This document shows positions 7,511-14,530 of a stretch of DNA of 18,660 bases, piece by piece (the stretch's first letter is position 1; the number at the start of each line of letters is the position of its first letter). Source of the stretch: CAYFRC01 sp050946115 (GTDB taxonomy: Bacteria; Bacillota; Clostridia; Christensenellales; Aristaeellaceae); assembly GCA_050946115.1 (NCBI GenBank), contig JBMNUF010000032.1, forward strand, positions 1 through 18,660, given 5' to 3'. Made by a program: the position numbers and the translations under genes. The notes below the pieces were generated by a model. It saw nothing but the letters and a program-made list of their open reading frames with translations, was not told where the DNA came from and searched no databases.

Positions 7511-9081
7511 AGAGGAGATTTGCCGCGTTTTGTATCCTCCTGCTCTGTGTTGCCCTTTCGGGATGCCACGGGAAGACCTCACGCAGCGCCTATGTCGCAC
7601 CCGATGCGTTCGATACGGAAACGCAATACGAGATCACCTTCTGGGCAAAGAACGACACGAACAAGGCGCAGACGCGCGTATATAAGCGCGCGATCGAGGG
7701 CTTTGAGGCGCTCTACCCCAATGTCAAGGTCAACATCAGCCTGTACACGGATTACGGGAAGATTTATAACGACGCGATCACGAACATCGCCACAAACACC
7801 ACGCCCAATGTGTGCATCACCTATCCCGACCACATCGCGACGTATATGACGGGAGACGACGTGGTCGTGCCGCTCGACAACCTGTTTACGAATGAAAAAT
7901 ACGGCTTCGGCGGGAGCGCGCTTCTGTATGATGCGCCTGCGCCGGAGGAGATCGTGCCGGAATTTCTCTCAGAATGTGCAATCGGGGGCACGTATTACGC
8001 GATCCCCTACATGCGCTCCACGGAGGCGCTGTACATCAACAAAACCTTTGTAGAAAAACTGGGGTACCGGGTGCCCGACATCGTCACGTGGGATTTTGTC
8101 TGGGAGGTCTCGGACACTGCGACCGCAAAATCCGCAGACGGCACCTATCTCGTCAACGGGCAGAAGGTGATGATTCCCTTTATCTATAAATCCACGGACA
8201 ACATGATGATCTCGATGCTCAAGCAATCAGATGCGCCCTATTCCGCGCCCGACGGCTCGATCGGCATGTTTTCGGAGCAGACGAAAGAAATTCTCTATAC
8301 CGTGGCGCAGCACGCGGCGACAGGTGCGTTTTCGACGTTCAAGCGCAGCGGCTATCCCGCAAACTTTTTAAACGCCGGGCAATGCATCTTCGCGGTCGAT
8401 TCCACAGCGGGTTCTACGTGGATGGGCTGCGATGCGCCGCTGGTAGACATCGCGGAGGATTCCATCGTTTCGTTCGAGACCGTCGTGCGCCCGATCCCGC
8501 AATTCGATACGGAAAACCCGAAGATGATTTCGCAGGGCCCGAGCATCTGCATCTTCAACAAGGAGGACGCGCAGGAGGTGCTCGCAAGCTGGCTGTTCGC
8601 GCAATACCTGCTCACGGACGGGGTGCAGACCGCTTATGCACAAACCGAAGGCTATGTCCCCGTGACGCTAAAGGCGCAAAACTCCCCCGATTATCTTGAA
8701 TATCTGTCGCTGTCCGGCACGGACGATGCGCTGCACTATTCCGTCAAACTCGACGCGACAAAGCTTTTGCTCGAAAACACGGACAATACCTTTGTGACCG
8801 CCGTATTCAACGGCAGCGCGTCCCTGCGCGACGCGGCGGGGCAATTGATCGAGGATGTGACGAAATCCGTATACCGCAGGCAGGAAGTCACAAATGAGAG
8901 CATCGAAAAGCTCTATTCCAACACGATCTCCCTCTACCGCCTGAATGTAGAGGGCGGCGGCAATGTGAAAAAGGAACTCGGCCCGCTCCCGAAGGGCGCC
9001 ATCGCCCTCCTCTGCGGCATCGCATCGACGTGGGTCTTGCTCGGCATATATACGATACACAGGAGGAGAAAGAAGCTTTGA
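7507..9081 (+). CDS. Extracellular solute-binding lipoprotein with a C-terminal membrane helix
   Basis: This 524-residue binding protein belongs to the ABC importer. The N-terminus has a lipoprotein signal with lipobox LSGC, and Cys20 is the likely lipidated residue. The mature part begins after a short linker with YEITFWAKNDTN, typical of family 1 sugar-binding proteins, and continues with the usual bilobal pattern (for example EALYINKTFVEKLGY and TYYAIPYMRS). It is longer than usual (about 420-450). The extra C-terminus holds a hydrophobic helix at about 497-518 followed by RRRKKL, a stop-transfer pattern that would anchor the protein a second time. The ATG at 7507 overlaps the permease stop. 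The ligand is unknown; the operon shows no enzyme that would reveal it. Confidence 0.9.
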   Translation: MKRRFAAFCILLLCVALSGCHGKTSRSAYVAPDAFDTETQYEITFWAKNDTNKAQTRVYKRAIEGFEALYPNVKVNISLYTDYGKIYNDAITNIATNTTPNVCITYPDHIATYMTGDDVVVPLDNLFTNEKYGFGGSALLYDAPAPEEIVPEFLSECAIGGTYYAIPYMRSTEALYINKTFVEKLGYRVPDIVTWDFVWEVSDTATAKSADGTYLVNGQKVMIPFIYKSTDNMMISMLKQSDAPYSAPDGSIGMFSEQTKEILYTVAQHAATGAFSTFKRSGYPANFLNAGQCIFAVDSTAGSTWMGCDAPLVDIAEDSIVSFETVVRPIPQFDTENPKMISQGPSICIFNKEDAQEVLASWLFAQYLLTDGVQTAYAQTEGYVPVTLKAQNSPDYLEYLSLSGTDDALHYSVKLDATKLLLENTDNTFVTAVFNGSASLRDAAGQLIEDVTKSVYRRQEVTNESIEKLYSNTISLYRLNVEGGGNVKKELGPLPKGAIALLCGIASTWVLLGIYTIHRRRKKL

Positions 9082-9995
9082 TTGTACATTTGCTTATCCG
9101 CAAGATCGCCTCGTTCTTTTTGATCCTGCTTTCGGGGTTTTTCCTCGTGCGGCGCGGCGTTCTGAAGAGCGAAGATTCGCAGGCTCTGTCCAAAATATCG
9201 CTGTATCTGCTCGTTCCGGGCGTGATTTTGTCTGCATTTCAGGTGGACTACTCGGACGAGGCCCGAAGCGGGCTTATGATTACCTTTGCCGCGTCCATAC
9301 TCATCATGGGCGCGCAGATCCTGCTCAATAAGGCGCTGCGAAAGCCCCTGCGGCTCGAAAGCGTCGAACAGGTCTCCGTGGTGTACAGCAACGCGGGAAA
9401 CCTCGTCGTCCCATTGGTCATCAGTGTGCTGGGCAGGGAATGGGCCATCTACTCGTGTTCCTTTATGGCGGTGCAGCAGATCCTGTTTTGGACGCATTGC
9501 AAGAGCGTGCTCATCGGGGAAACGAAATTTTCTCTCAGGCGCATCGTTGCGAACGTCAATGTGCTATCGATCGTGCTGGGGCTGGTCCTGTTCTTAACGG
9601 GTCAAAGAATACCCGGCTTCGTCGGGGACACCGTCGAAACCTTTGGCAGCATGAACGGCGCGGTTTGCATGCTCCTAATGGGCATACTGATCGGCGGCAT
9701 GAAGCTGAAAAACGTCTTTACCTACAAGCGCGTCTGGCTCATCGCGGCGCTGCGGCTCATCGTCGTGCCGCTTTTGGTTTTGCTCCTCCTCAAGGGCACG
9801 ACGCTCTCGCGGTACGGAGACGGCGCGCTCCTCGTGACGTTTTTAGCCACGACGACGCCCCCTGCATCCACGCTCACCTCCATGTCGCTGGTTTACGGCG
9901 CAGACGCGGAGTACGCCTCCTCCATCAATGTCGTGACGACCCTATGCGGCATTGTGACCATGCCGATCATGGTTTTCCTGTATACGATACTGTGA
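9078..9995 (+). CDS. AEC family transporter (auxin efflux carrier type)
   Basis: This 305-residue polytopic membrane protein has roughly ten hydrophobic segments split into two halves, as in the AEC/bile-acid-transporter-like fold. Typical elements are the start FFLILLSGFFLVRRGVL, the central NAGNLVVPLVISVLG (conserved N-x-G-N/P stretch near residues 97-111) and TPPASTLTSMSLVYG late in the protein. Bacterial members export or import small organic anions such as malate; the substrate here is unknown. The chosen start is TTG at 9078 overlapping the previous stop (TTTGA), with AGGAGG about 11 bases upstream. An ATG at 9030 in the same frame would lie deep inside the binding-protein gene and has no such site. 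It is the last gene of the importer operon. Confidence 0.88.
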   Translation: MIVHLLIRKIASFFLILLSGFFLVRRGVLKSEDSQALSKISLYLLVPGVILSAFQVDYSDEARSGLMITFAASILIMGAQILLNKALRKPLRLESVEQVSVVYSNAGNLVVPLVISVLGREWAIYSCSFMAVQQILFWTHCKSVLIGETKFSLRRIVANVNVLSIVLGLVLFLTGQRIPGFVGDTVETFGSMNGAVCMLLMGILIGGMKLKNVFTYKRVWLIAALRLIVVPLLVLLLLKGTTLSRYGDGALLVTFLATTTPPASTLTSMSLVYGADAEYASSINVVTTLCGIVTMPIMVFLYTIL

Positions 9996-10024
9996 GAAAA
10001 TTTGCGAGAAAACACAAAAAAGAC

Positions 10025-10053
10025 GTGACAATGCGCGGATTCTTTTGTATAAT
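10025..10053 (+). promoter_or_regulatory. Promoter of the secreted protein/acyltransferase/GtrA-YdcF cluster
   Basis: GTGACA (10025-10030), a 17-base spacer and perfect TATAAT (10048-10053) lie 32 bases ahead of the start of the secreted protein gene. AAGGAGGG at 10072-10079 then serves translation. No terminator-like hairpin was found in the 90-base gap after the AEC transporter gene, so some read-through into this cluster is possible. Confidence 0.75.
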
Positions 10054-10085
10054 ACAGATAGAAACTTTTGTAAGGAGGGTTTTTC

Positions 10086-11411
10086 ATGAAGAAGGTTTTG
10101 AGCATTTTCGTAGCGATGTTCCTTTTGATCTCAATGCTTCCCGTCGGTGTGCTCGCGGAGGAATACAAAGGGTTCTATTCGATGTTTGAGATTTCGGATT
10201 TCTTCCTGAAGGAGATATCCGCCGACGGTACGGAGACCGTCACGGATTTGGCGGGGCTGGGCGTACATTGCGAATCTGCCATGAAGTACGAAGAAGATGT
10301 TTTCGTCATATATCGCCTGATTTTGCGCGCCATGGGCGAGGACGTCATTTCCGTCGATGTGACAGCGAAGGGGGAGAAGGTTTCCATTCTCATCGAAGGT
10401 CTGTCCAAGGTGCTGACCATGCAATCGAAGGAAATAGGCGAATACCTTACCATGTATAACGAGCAGTTGAAGGGTGCAGAGGCAGACCCCATAGAGCTGC
10501 TGAGGTACTACGGGCTTGAATTTGTGGATGAAGGTCCGGCGCAGGTTTCGATTCTCGATACGGAATACAGCGCGGAAAAGTACGTCTGCGAGATGACGGA
10601 AGCCGACAGGAACGCGTTTATGGAGAAGCTATTTGGGAACAAGATCCTTGTCCTCCCCGTGGGTACGCAGAGCGAAGACATTCTGTACCGTCTTACGCTG
10701 TATATCGCCTCCGAGAGCACCGTGAAATTCGTCGCGGAGCTCATGACGGAAGGGGTGGCGAAGGAAGTTGCCGTAATCGATGCCGTCGAAACTTCCGATT
10801 TGGATTTCGAAGCTTTGCTGCGCGTCGCCGATCCGGAGACTGCAGATACTGCCGAATTCCGTCTTCTGTCCAAAGAAAGCAGCGCTTATCCCGGGCATCC
10901 CGAAGGATACCTGCACACATACGTGAACGGCGAGAGAACGGGGAATTTCAACGTTGGCTTCGCACCGGTGGAGGACGAGGGCGGCGTAAAGACCGTCATT
11001 TCCGCAAGCGGGTATGACGACGGCGGAAGCGAGCCTTTCGATTTCGGCTTGCAAATCAAGGTCGGCGAAGAATACCTCTCCGCAGATTTTTCGAATTCCG
11101 GCGGGGAAATGCTCGTCGTGCGATACGAGGACGGCGCTGCGCGAATCCTCGTGCGCGAAAGCGACGGAAGAACGGATTATATCCGCTTCCGTTTTGAGTA
11201 TCTGATTTCCGAGGATACATCGCTTCTCCCCACGCCCGATTTTTCCGAGATGGAGGAAATCGATGTGATGAACCCCACGGAGGAAGAATGGGCGTCGATC
11301 GAGGGCGAGCTTCTTTCGGTAGCGTTTAAGGTCATGTCGAAGCTGGCGAATATACCCGGCCTCTCCAAGGAGCTCCGCGATATTATACCGAATACAAATA
11401 TGTCGTTCTGA
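10086..11411 (+). CDS. Secreted protein of unknown function
   Basis: This 441-residue protein was not recognised. The N-terminus is a clear Sec signal: MKK, a hydrophobic stretch at about 4-22 and a VLA-E type signal peptidase I site near residue 24, with no lipobox. The mature part is acidic, with no membrane helix, no LPxTG sorting motif and no cell-wall-binding repeats visible. The middle and C-terminal parts read as alternating beta-type strands, with GHPEGYLHTYVNGERTG and DYIRFRFEYLI as examples. This is compatible with a beta-rich extracellular domain, but that is inference. It has its own strong promoter and ribosome site and is followed after eight bases by the acyltransferase-like gene, so the two are likely cotranscribed. 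Confidence 0.8.
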   Translation: MKKVLSIFVAMFLLISMLPVGVLAEEYKGFYSMFEISDFFLKEISADGTETVTDLAGLGVHCESAMKYEEDVFVIYRLILRAMGEDVISVDVTAKGEKVSILIEGLSKVLTMQSKEIGEYLTMYNEQLKGAEADPIELLRYYGLEFVDEGPAQVSILDTEYSAEKYVCEMTEADRNAFMEKLFGNKILVLPVGTQSEDILYRLTLYIASESTVKFVAELMTEGVAKEVAVIDAVETSDLDFEALLRVADPETADTAEFRLLSKESSAYPGHPEGYLHTYVNGERTGNFNVGFAPVEDEGGVKTVISASGYDDGGSEPFDFGLQIKVGEEYLSADFSNSGGEMLVVRYEDGAARILVRESDGRTDYIRFRFEYLISEDTSLLPTPDFSEMEEIDVMNPTEEEWASIEGELLSVAFKVMSKLANIPGLSKELRDIIPNTNMSF

Positions 11412-11419
11412 CAAAGCGG

Positions 11420-12109
11420 GTGAATGGATTGGGCTTTTACGGCTCGTATTATGTAATCATAAGACAAGTACTCAGGGTGTTTCGCCCGAGATATGTCTGC
11501 GAACTGAATGACCTTCCCGAAAGTCCGCGCGTTTTTGTCTGTAGACACAGAAATATGGAAGGCCCAATCAACACCCTTCTGTGGCTTACGGAGCCGGTTC
11601 GGCCGTGGTGCCTGTCCGTTTTTTGCGAAAGGGAGACCACGTTCGAGCAGTTTTACAGCTACACCCTCACGAAGCGCTTGCGGTGGCCCAAGCTTCCGGC
11701 GAAGATGCTTGCGTGGCTTCTGTCTGTGCTGGAGCCGCCACTGCTTCATTCCGCGGGCGCGATCCCCGTATACCGAAACGGAGTATCCATCATGCAGACC
11801 TATCGAAAGACGTTGCAAGCGCTCCGAAAGGGAGAGAACATCATCATCTTCCCGGACGTAAACTATACGGATATGTCCTCTACCGTCGGGGAGCTGTATG
11901 ACGGGTATCTGCTGCTGCACCGCCTGTATCTGAAGGAAACGGGGAAGGCGCTTCCCTTCGTTCCGATCGCGGTCGACAGGAAAAGGCGGCGCATCATCTC
12001 CGGGAAAGCCGTGTTCTTCGACGGGATGGGTAATTTCGCCTCGCAAATGAAGCGTACTTCGGAACAGATCGTCCGCTCGCTGCAGGAACTGGCAGACGTA
12101 ACCAAGTAA
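11420..12109 (+). CDS. PlsC-like acyltransferase family protein with degenerate motifs
   Basis: This 229-residue protein resembles the PlsC/LPLAT fold, whose members acylate lysophospholipids or related acceptors at the inner face of the membrane. Remnants of the four blocks appear in order: VFVCRHRNMEGPIN at 38-51 (block I, where HX4D is expected but H43 is followed by E47 and G48), AIPVYRNG at 114-121 (block II), IIIFPDVNYTD at 141-151 (in place of FPEG) and FVPIAVD at 180-186 (block IV). The altered block I means activity is uncertain. A hydrophobic patch lies near 96-113. The start is GTG at 11420 with only a weak ribosome site, eight bases after the secreted protein gene, suggesting coupling. 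A divergent, non-catalytic or different-acceptor enzyme is possible. Confidence 0.65.
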   Translation: MNGLGFYGSYYVIIRQVLRVFRPRYVCELNDLPESPRVFVCRHRNMEGPINTLLWLTEPVRPWCLSVFCERETTFEQFYSYTLTKRLRWPKLPAKMLAWLLSVLEPPLLHSAGAIPVYRNGVSIMQTYRKTLQALRKGENIIIFPDVNYTDMSSTVGELYDGYLLLHRLYLKETGKALPFVPIAVDRKRRRIISGKAVFFDGMGNFASQMKRTSEQIVRSLQELADVTK

Positions 12110-12114
12110 AAACA

Positions 12115-13083
12115 ATGAAGAAATTCAAAGAGATATTTCTGTATGTCCTCTTCGGCGCGCTCACGACCCTCGTGAACGACCGCTGCTATGCGTGGCTGAC
12201 GTATTTCGGCGTGTCGAACCTGCTCGCCACGGGCATCGCGTGGTTTTTGAGCGTGCTGGTCGCTTTTATAACCAATAAGGTGTTCGTGTTTGAAAGCAGG
12301 TCGTTTGCGCGAAGCGTCGTTTGGCAGGAGGGCGCCGCGTTTTTCGGTGGGCGGATTGCCACGGGACTGCTCGACATGGGGATCATGTTCTTAGCCGTCG
12401 ACGTGCTGCACGGAGACGGGATTTTGTGGAAACGCATATCGAATGGCATCATCATCGTGCTGAACTATATCCTAAGCAAGCGCCTCGCTTTTCAAAAAAA
12501 GGAAGGGGTGCGGCAAATGGACGCCATCGTCATTTTGGGGCACAGGCTCAATCCGGACGATACGCCCACCATCGACCAGATCGGGCGCGTGGATGCGGCG
12601 GTTCGGCTTTGGCGGGAGACCGGCATCGGGCGAATCGTCCCCTGCGGCGGGGTTACGCACGACAGGACGCGCAGCGAGGCGGAAGTCATGCGAGAGCTCC
12701 TTATCGAGCGCGGCGTGCCCTCGGAAATCATCACTTTGGAGGATGCGTCCCGCACGACGAGCGAGAACATCAAAAACGCCAAAAAAATACTCGGCAGCGC
12801 AAAGGTATACCTCGTGACTGCCGAGTACCACATGGACATGGCGCTTGCGGATTGCGCGCAATACGGCCTCGATACGACGCCCTATCCCGCCGTGACGGAA
12901 GATGCCGCGTACCGCGAGCAGCAGCGCGTCCTTTGCGACGGCGTTATGAAATTGAAGCGCGTGCTGCGCGAGGAAGCCGCGTCCAAGGGCTTGCCCGAAG
13001 AGGAACTGATACACAGGTACAGGCAACAGGCGGGAAGCGAGGCGGCCTTTCGCTCGCTCATGCGAAAGAAAATGGAAGAATGA
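12115..13083 (+). CDS. GtrA domain-YdcF (DUF218) domain fusion protein
   Basis: This 322-residue two-domain protein carries a GtrA-type membrane domain of four helices at residues 1-128. It begins FLYVLFGALTTLVN and ends LNYILSKRLAF, the standard opening and closing motifs of the polyprenyl-phosphate-sugar flippase family. Residues 135 to about 300 form a YdcF/SanA-type DUF218 domain: AIVILGHRLN at 137-146, PCGGVTHDRTRSEAEVM at 176-192, EDASRTTSENI at 209-219 and VTAEYHMDMA at 234-243. The reading frame is unbroken. A basic stretch after helix four predicts that the DUF218 part faces the cytoplasm, as in YdcF. An internal ATG at 12517 preceded by GGAAGGGG could also yield the DUF218 part alone. 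The ATG at 12115 has no clear ribosome site and lies five bases after the acyltransferase-like gene. Confidence 0.85.
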   Translation: MKKFKEIFLYVLFGALTTLVNDRCYAWLTYFGVSNLLATGIAWFLSVLVAFITNKVFVFESRSFARSVVWQEGAAFFGGRIATGLLDMGIMFLAVDVLHGDGILWKRISNGIIIVLNYILSKRLAFQKKEGVRQMDAIVILGHRLNPDDTPTIDQIGRVDAAVRLWRETGIGRIVPCGGVTHDRTRSEAEVMRELLIERGVPSEIITLEDASRTTSENIKNAKKILGSAKVYLVTAEYHMDMALADCAQYGLDTTPYPAVTEDAAYREQQRVLCDGVMKLKRVLREEAASKGLPEEELIHRYRQQAGSEAAFRSLMRKKMEE

Positions 13084-13102
13084 GCCCGATACCCTCGTTC
13101 GT

Positions 13103-14011
13103 CTACCTCCCGCTGCGGAGCTTTTCGAGCCAGAACAGAAAGCGCGGCTCAGGTTCCGCCTCGAACAGCATTTCCCGCCCCGTCGTCGGATGGACAAAGC
13201 CGATCCGATAGGCATGCAGTAGCTGCCCGCCCTCCACGCGGAAGGGCGGGCGCTTTGCGCCGTATACGACATCGCCCAGCACGGGATGGCCGATGGATGC
13301 CATATGTACGCGGATTTGGTGCGTGCGCCCGGTATTGAGCCGCGCCTCGACGAGGCACGCGCCGGAAAGCCTCTCCAGCACGCGCCAATTCGTCTGCGCC
13401 TCGCGTCCGCCTTGCACGATCGCCATTTTTTTTCGATCCGTTGGATGCCTTCCTATCGGCATATCGATATAGCCCTCGTCCGCCTTGGGTGCGCCGGCGA
13501 GGATTGCAAGATACGCGCGGCAAACGCTGTGTGCTTTAATCTGCTCGGAGAGGGCGATATGGCTTCTGTCGTTTTTCGCGACGAGCAGGAGCCCGGATGT
13601 GTCCTTGTCGATGCGGTGCACGATGCCCGGCCGCGTCTCGCCGCCGATGCCCGAAAGCCCGCTCAGGTGGTACAATAGAGCGTTCACCATCGTCCCGTCG
13701 GGGTTCCCCGCTGCAGGATGCACCACCATGCCGCTTGGCTTGTACACGACCGCGAGGTCGTCGTCCTGATAGACGATGTTCAGATGTATGTCTTGCGGTT
13801 GCGCGGCGCTCTCCGTCGGTGCGGGGATATCAATCGAGACGGACATTCCGCTCTTTACAGGTATGCCCGCTTTTTTGGGTTTTTCTCCGTCGATCAGGAT
13901 ATGGCCGTCTTCGATCAGCTTGATAGCCCTCGAGCGCGTGACATCCGCCTTTTCCGCAACATACGCATCGAGCCGCTTGCCGACATCCTCCTGCGAGACA
14001 ACAACTGTCAT
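13103..14011 (-). CDS. RluA/RluD family ribosomal pseudouridine synthase (YlyB-like)
   Basis: This 302-residue RNA-modifying enzyme converts uridines to pseudouridine, most likely in 23S rRNA. It has an N-terminal S4 RNA-binding domain (about 10-60, with GKRLDAYVAE and RSRAIKLIEDGHILIDG), followed by the catalytic domain. HRIDKDTSGLLLVAK at 132-146 holds the catalytic Asp135, VVYKPSGMVVHP lies at 88-99, and RTHQIRVHMASIGHPVLGD is further on. Start is ATG at 14011, overlapping the lspA stop by four bases. This lspA-RluA family pairing matches lspA-ylyB in Bacillus. An upstream in-frame extension to 14488 would cover lspA and is a false reading. It ends 19 bases from the convergent GtrA-YdcF gene. 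Confidence 0.93.
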   Translation of the reverse strand: MTVVVSQEDVGKRLDAYVAEKADVTRSRAIKLIEDGHILIDGEKPKKAGIPVKSGMSVSIDIPAPTESAAQPQDIHLNIVYQDDDLAVVYKPSGMVVHPAAGNPDGTMVNALLYHLSGLSGIGGETRPGIVHRIDKDTSGLLLVAKNDRSHIALSEQIKAHSVCRAYLAILAGAPKADEGYIDMPIGRHPTDRKKMAIVQGGREAQTNWRVLERLSGACLVEARLNTGRTHQIRVHMASIGHPVLGDVVYGAKRPPFRVEGGQLLHAYRIGFVHPTTGREMLFEAEPEPRFLFWLEKLRSGR

Positions 14012-14469
14012 CTTCCCTTTTTCCTTTCGGGTACAATCAAGGAGAAAATCGTAAGTCCCGTGCCCGCGCATACCAAGATATCCGCGAAATTGAACACCGC
14101 AAAGCGCACGAACAGAAGCTCGATATAATCGACGACATAGCCGTAAAACGCGCGGTCGATCCAGTTGCCGATGCCGCCCGCGAGCATGAGCGTAAGCCCC
14201 AGACGAAGGGTAGGGGAGAGGCTCTTTCTTTTGCGGAACAAAAATACGGCGATTCCGAGCAAGATGAGCCCCGTGACGACGGTCAGAAGCGCGGTATGCT
14301 CCGATAAAAGAGAAAAAGACGCGCCCGTGTTGTGCGCAACGCGGAAACGGACGAGATTCGGCACCGTGTAAATCGCTCCGCTTCCGCTCAAAGCGAAAGA
14401 TGCGGCACTCTCCGTCCATAGTTTGATTGCACGATCCGCCGCGATGAGCAGCAGACAGAGGATTAGCAT
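14008..14469 (-). CDS. lspA: Lipoprotein signal peptidase (signal peptidase II)
   Basis: This 153-residue membrane aspartyl protease removes the signal peptide from prolipoproteins, such as the binding protein at 7507-9081. Four membrane segments are visible. The conserved AHNTGASFS lies at 45-53, GGIGNWIDRAFYGYVVDYIE at 98-117 with catalytic Asp114, and VFNFADILV at 125-133 with catalytic Asp130. The ATG at 14469 has GGAG seven bases upstream. Length and motif spacing are normal for the family. It overlaps the pseudouridine synthase by four bases and lies 61 bases after divIVA, with a hairpin in the gap. Confidence 0.95.
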   Translation of the reverse strand: MLILCLLLIAADRAIKLWTESAASFALSGSGAIYTVPNLVRFRVAHNTGASFSLLSEHTALLTVVTGLILLGIAVFLFRKRKSLSPTLRLGLTLMLAGGIGNWIDRAFYGYVVDYIELLFVRFAVFNFADILVCAGTGLTIFSLIVPERKKGR

Positions 14470-14488
14470 GCGTTTTCTCCTTTGACAA

Positions 14489-14516
14489 TCCCCCTTCCGC
14501 GTGCGCGAAAGGGGGA
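14489..14516 (-). terminator. Hairpin between divIVA and lspA
   Basis: A 12-bp stem with one mismatch (TCCCCCTTTCGC with GCGGAAGGGGGA) closes a GCAC tetraloop directly after the divIVA stop. No U-tract follows on the minus strand, so it may act as a partial terminator or mRNA 3' stabiliser. No convincing promoter for lspA lies between it and the lspA start. Confidence 0.5.
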
Positions 14517-14530
14517 CATTTTATGCATTC

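Noticed and set aside
13103..14488. 461-residue reading of the pseudouridine synthase extended through lspA
   Set aside because: The extra N-terminal part is an out-of-frame reading of lspA; the real start is ATG at 14011 overlapping the lspA stop.
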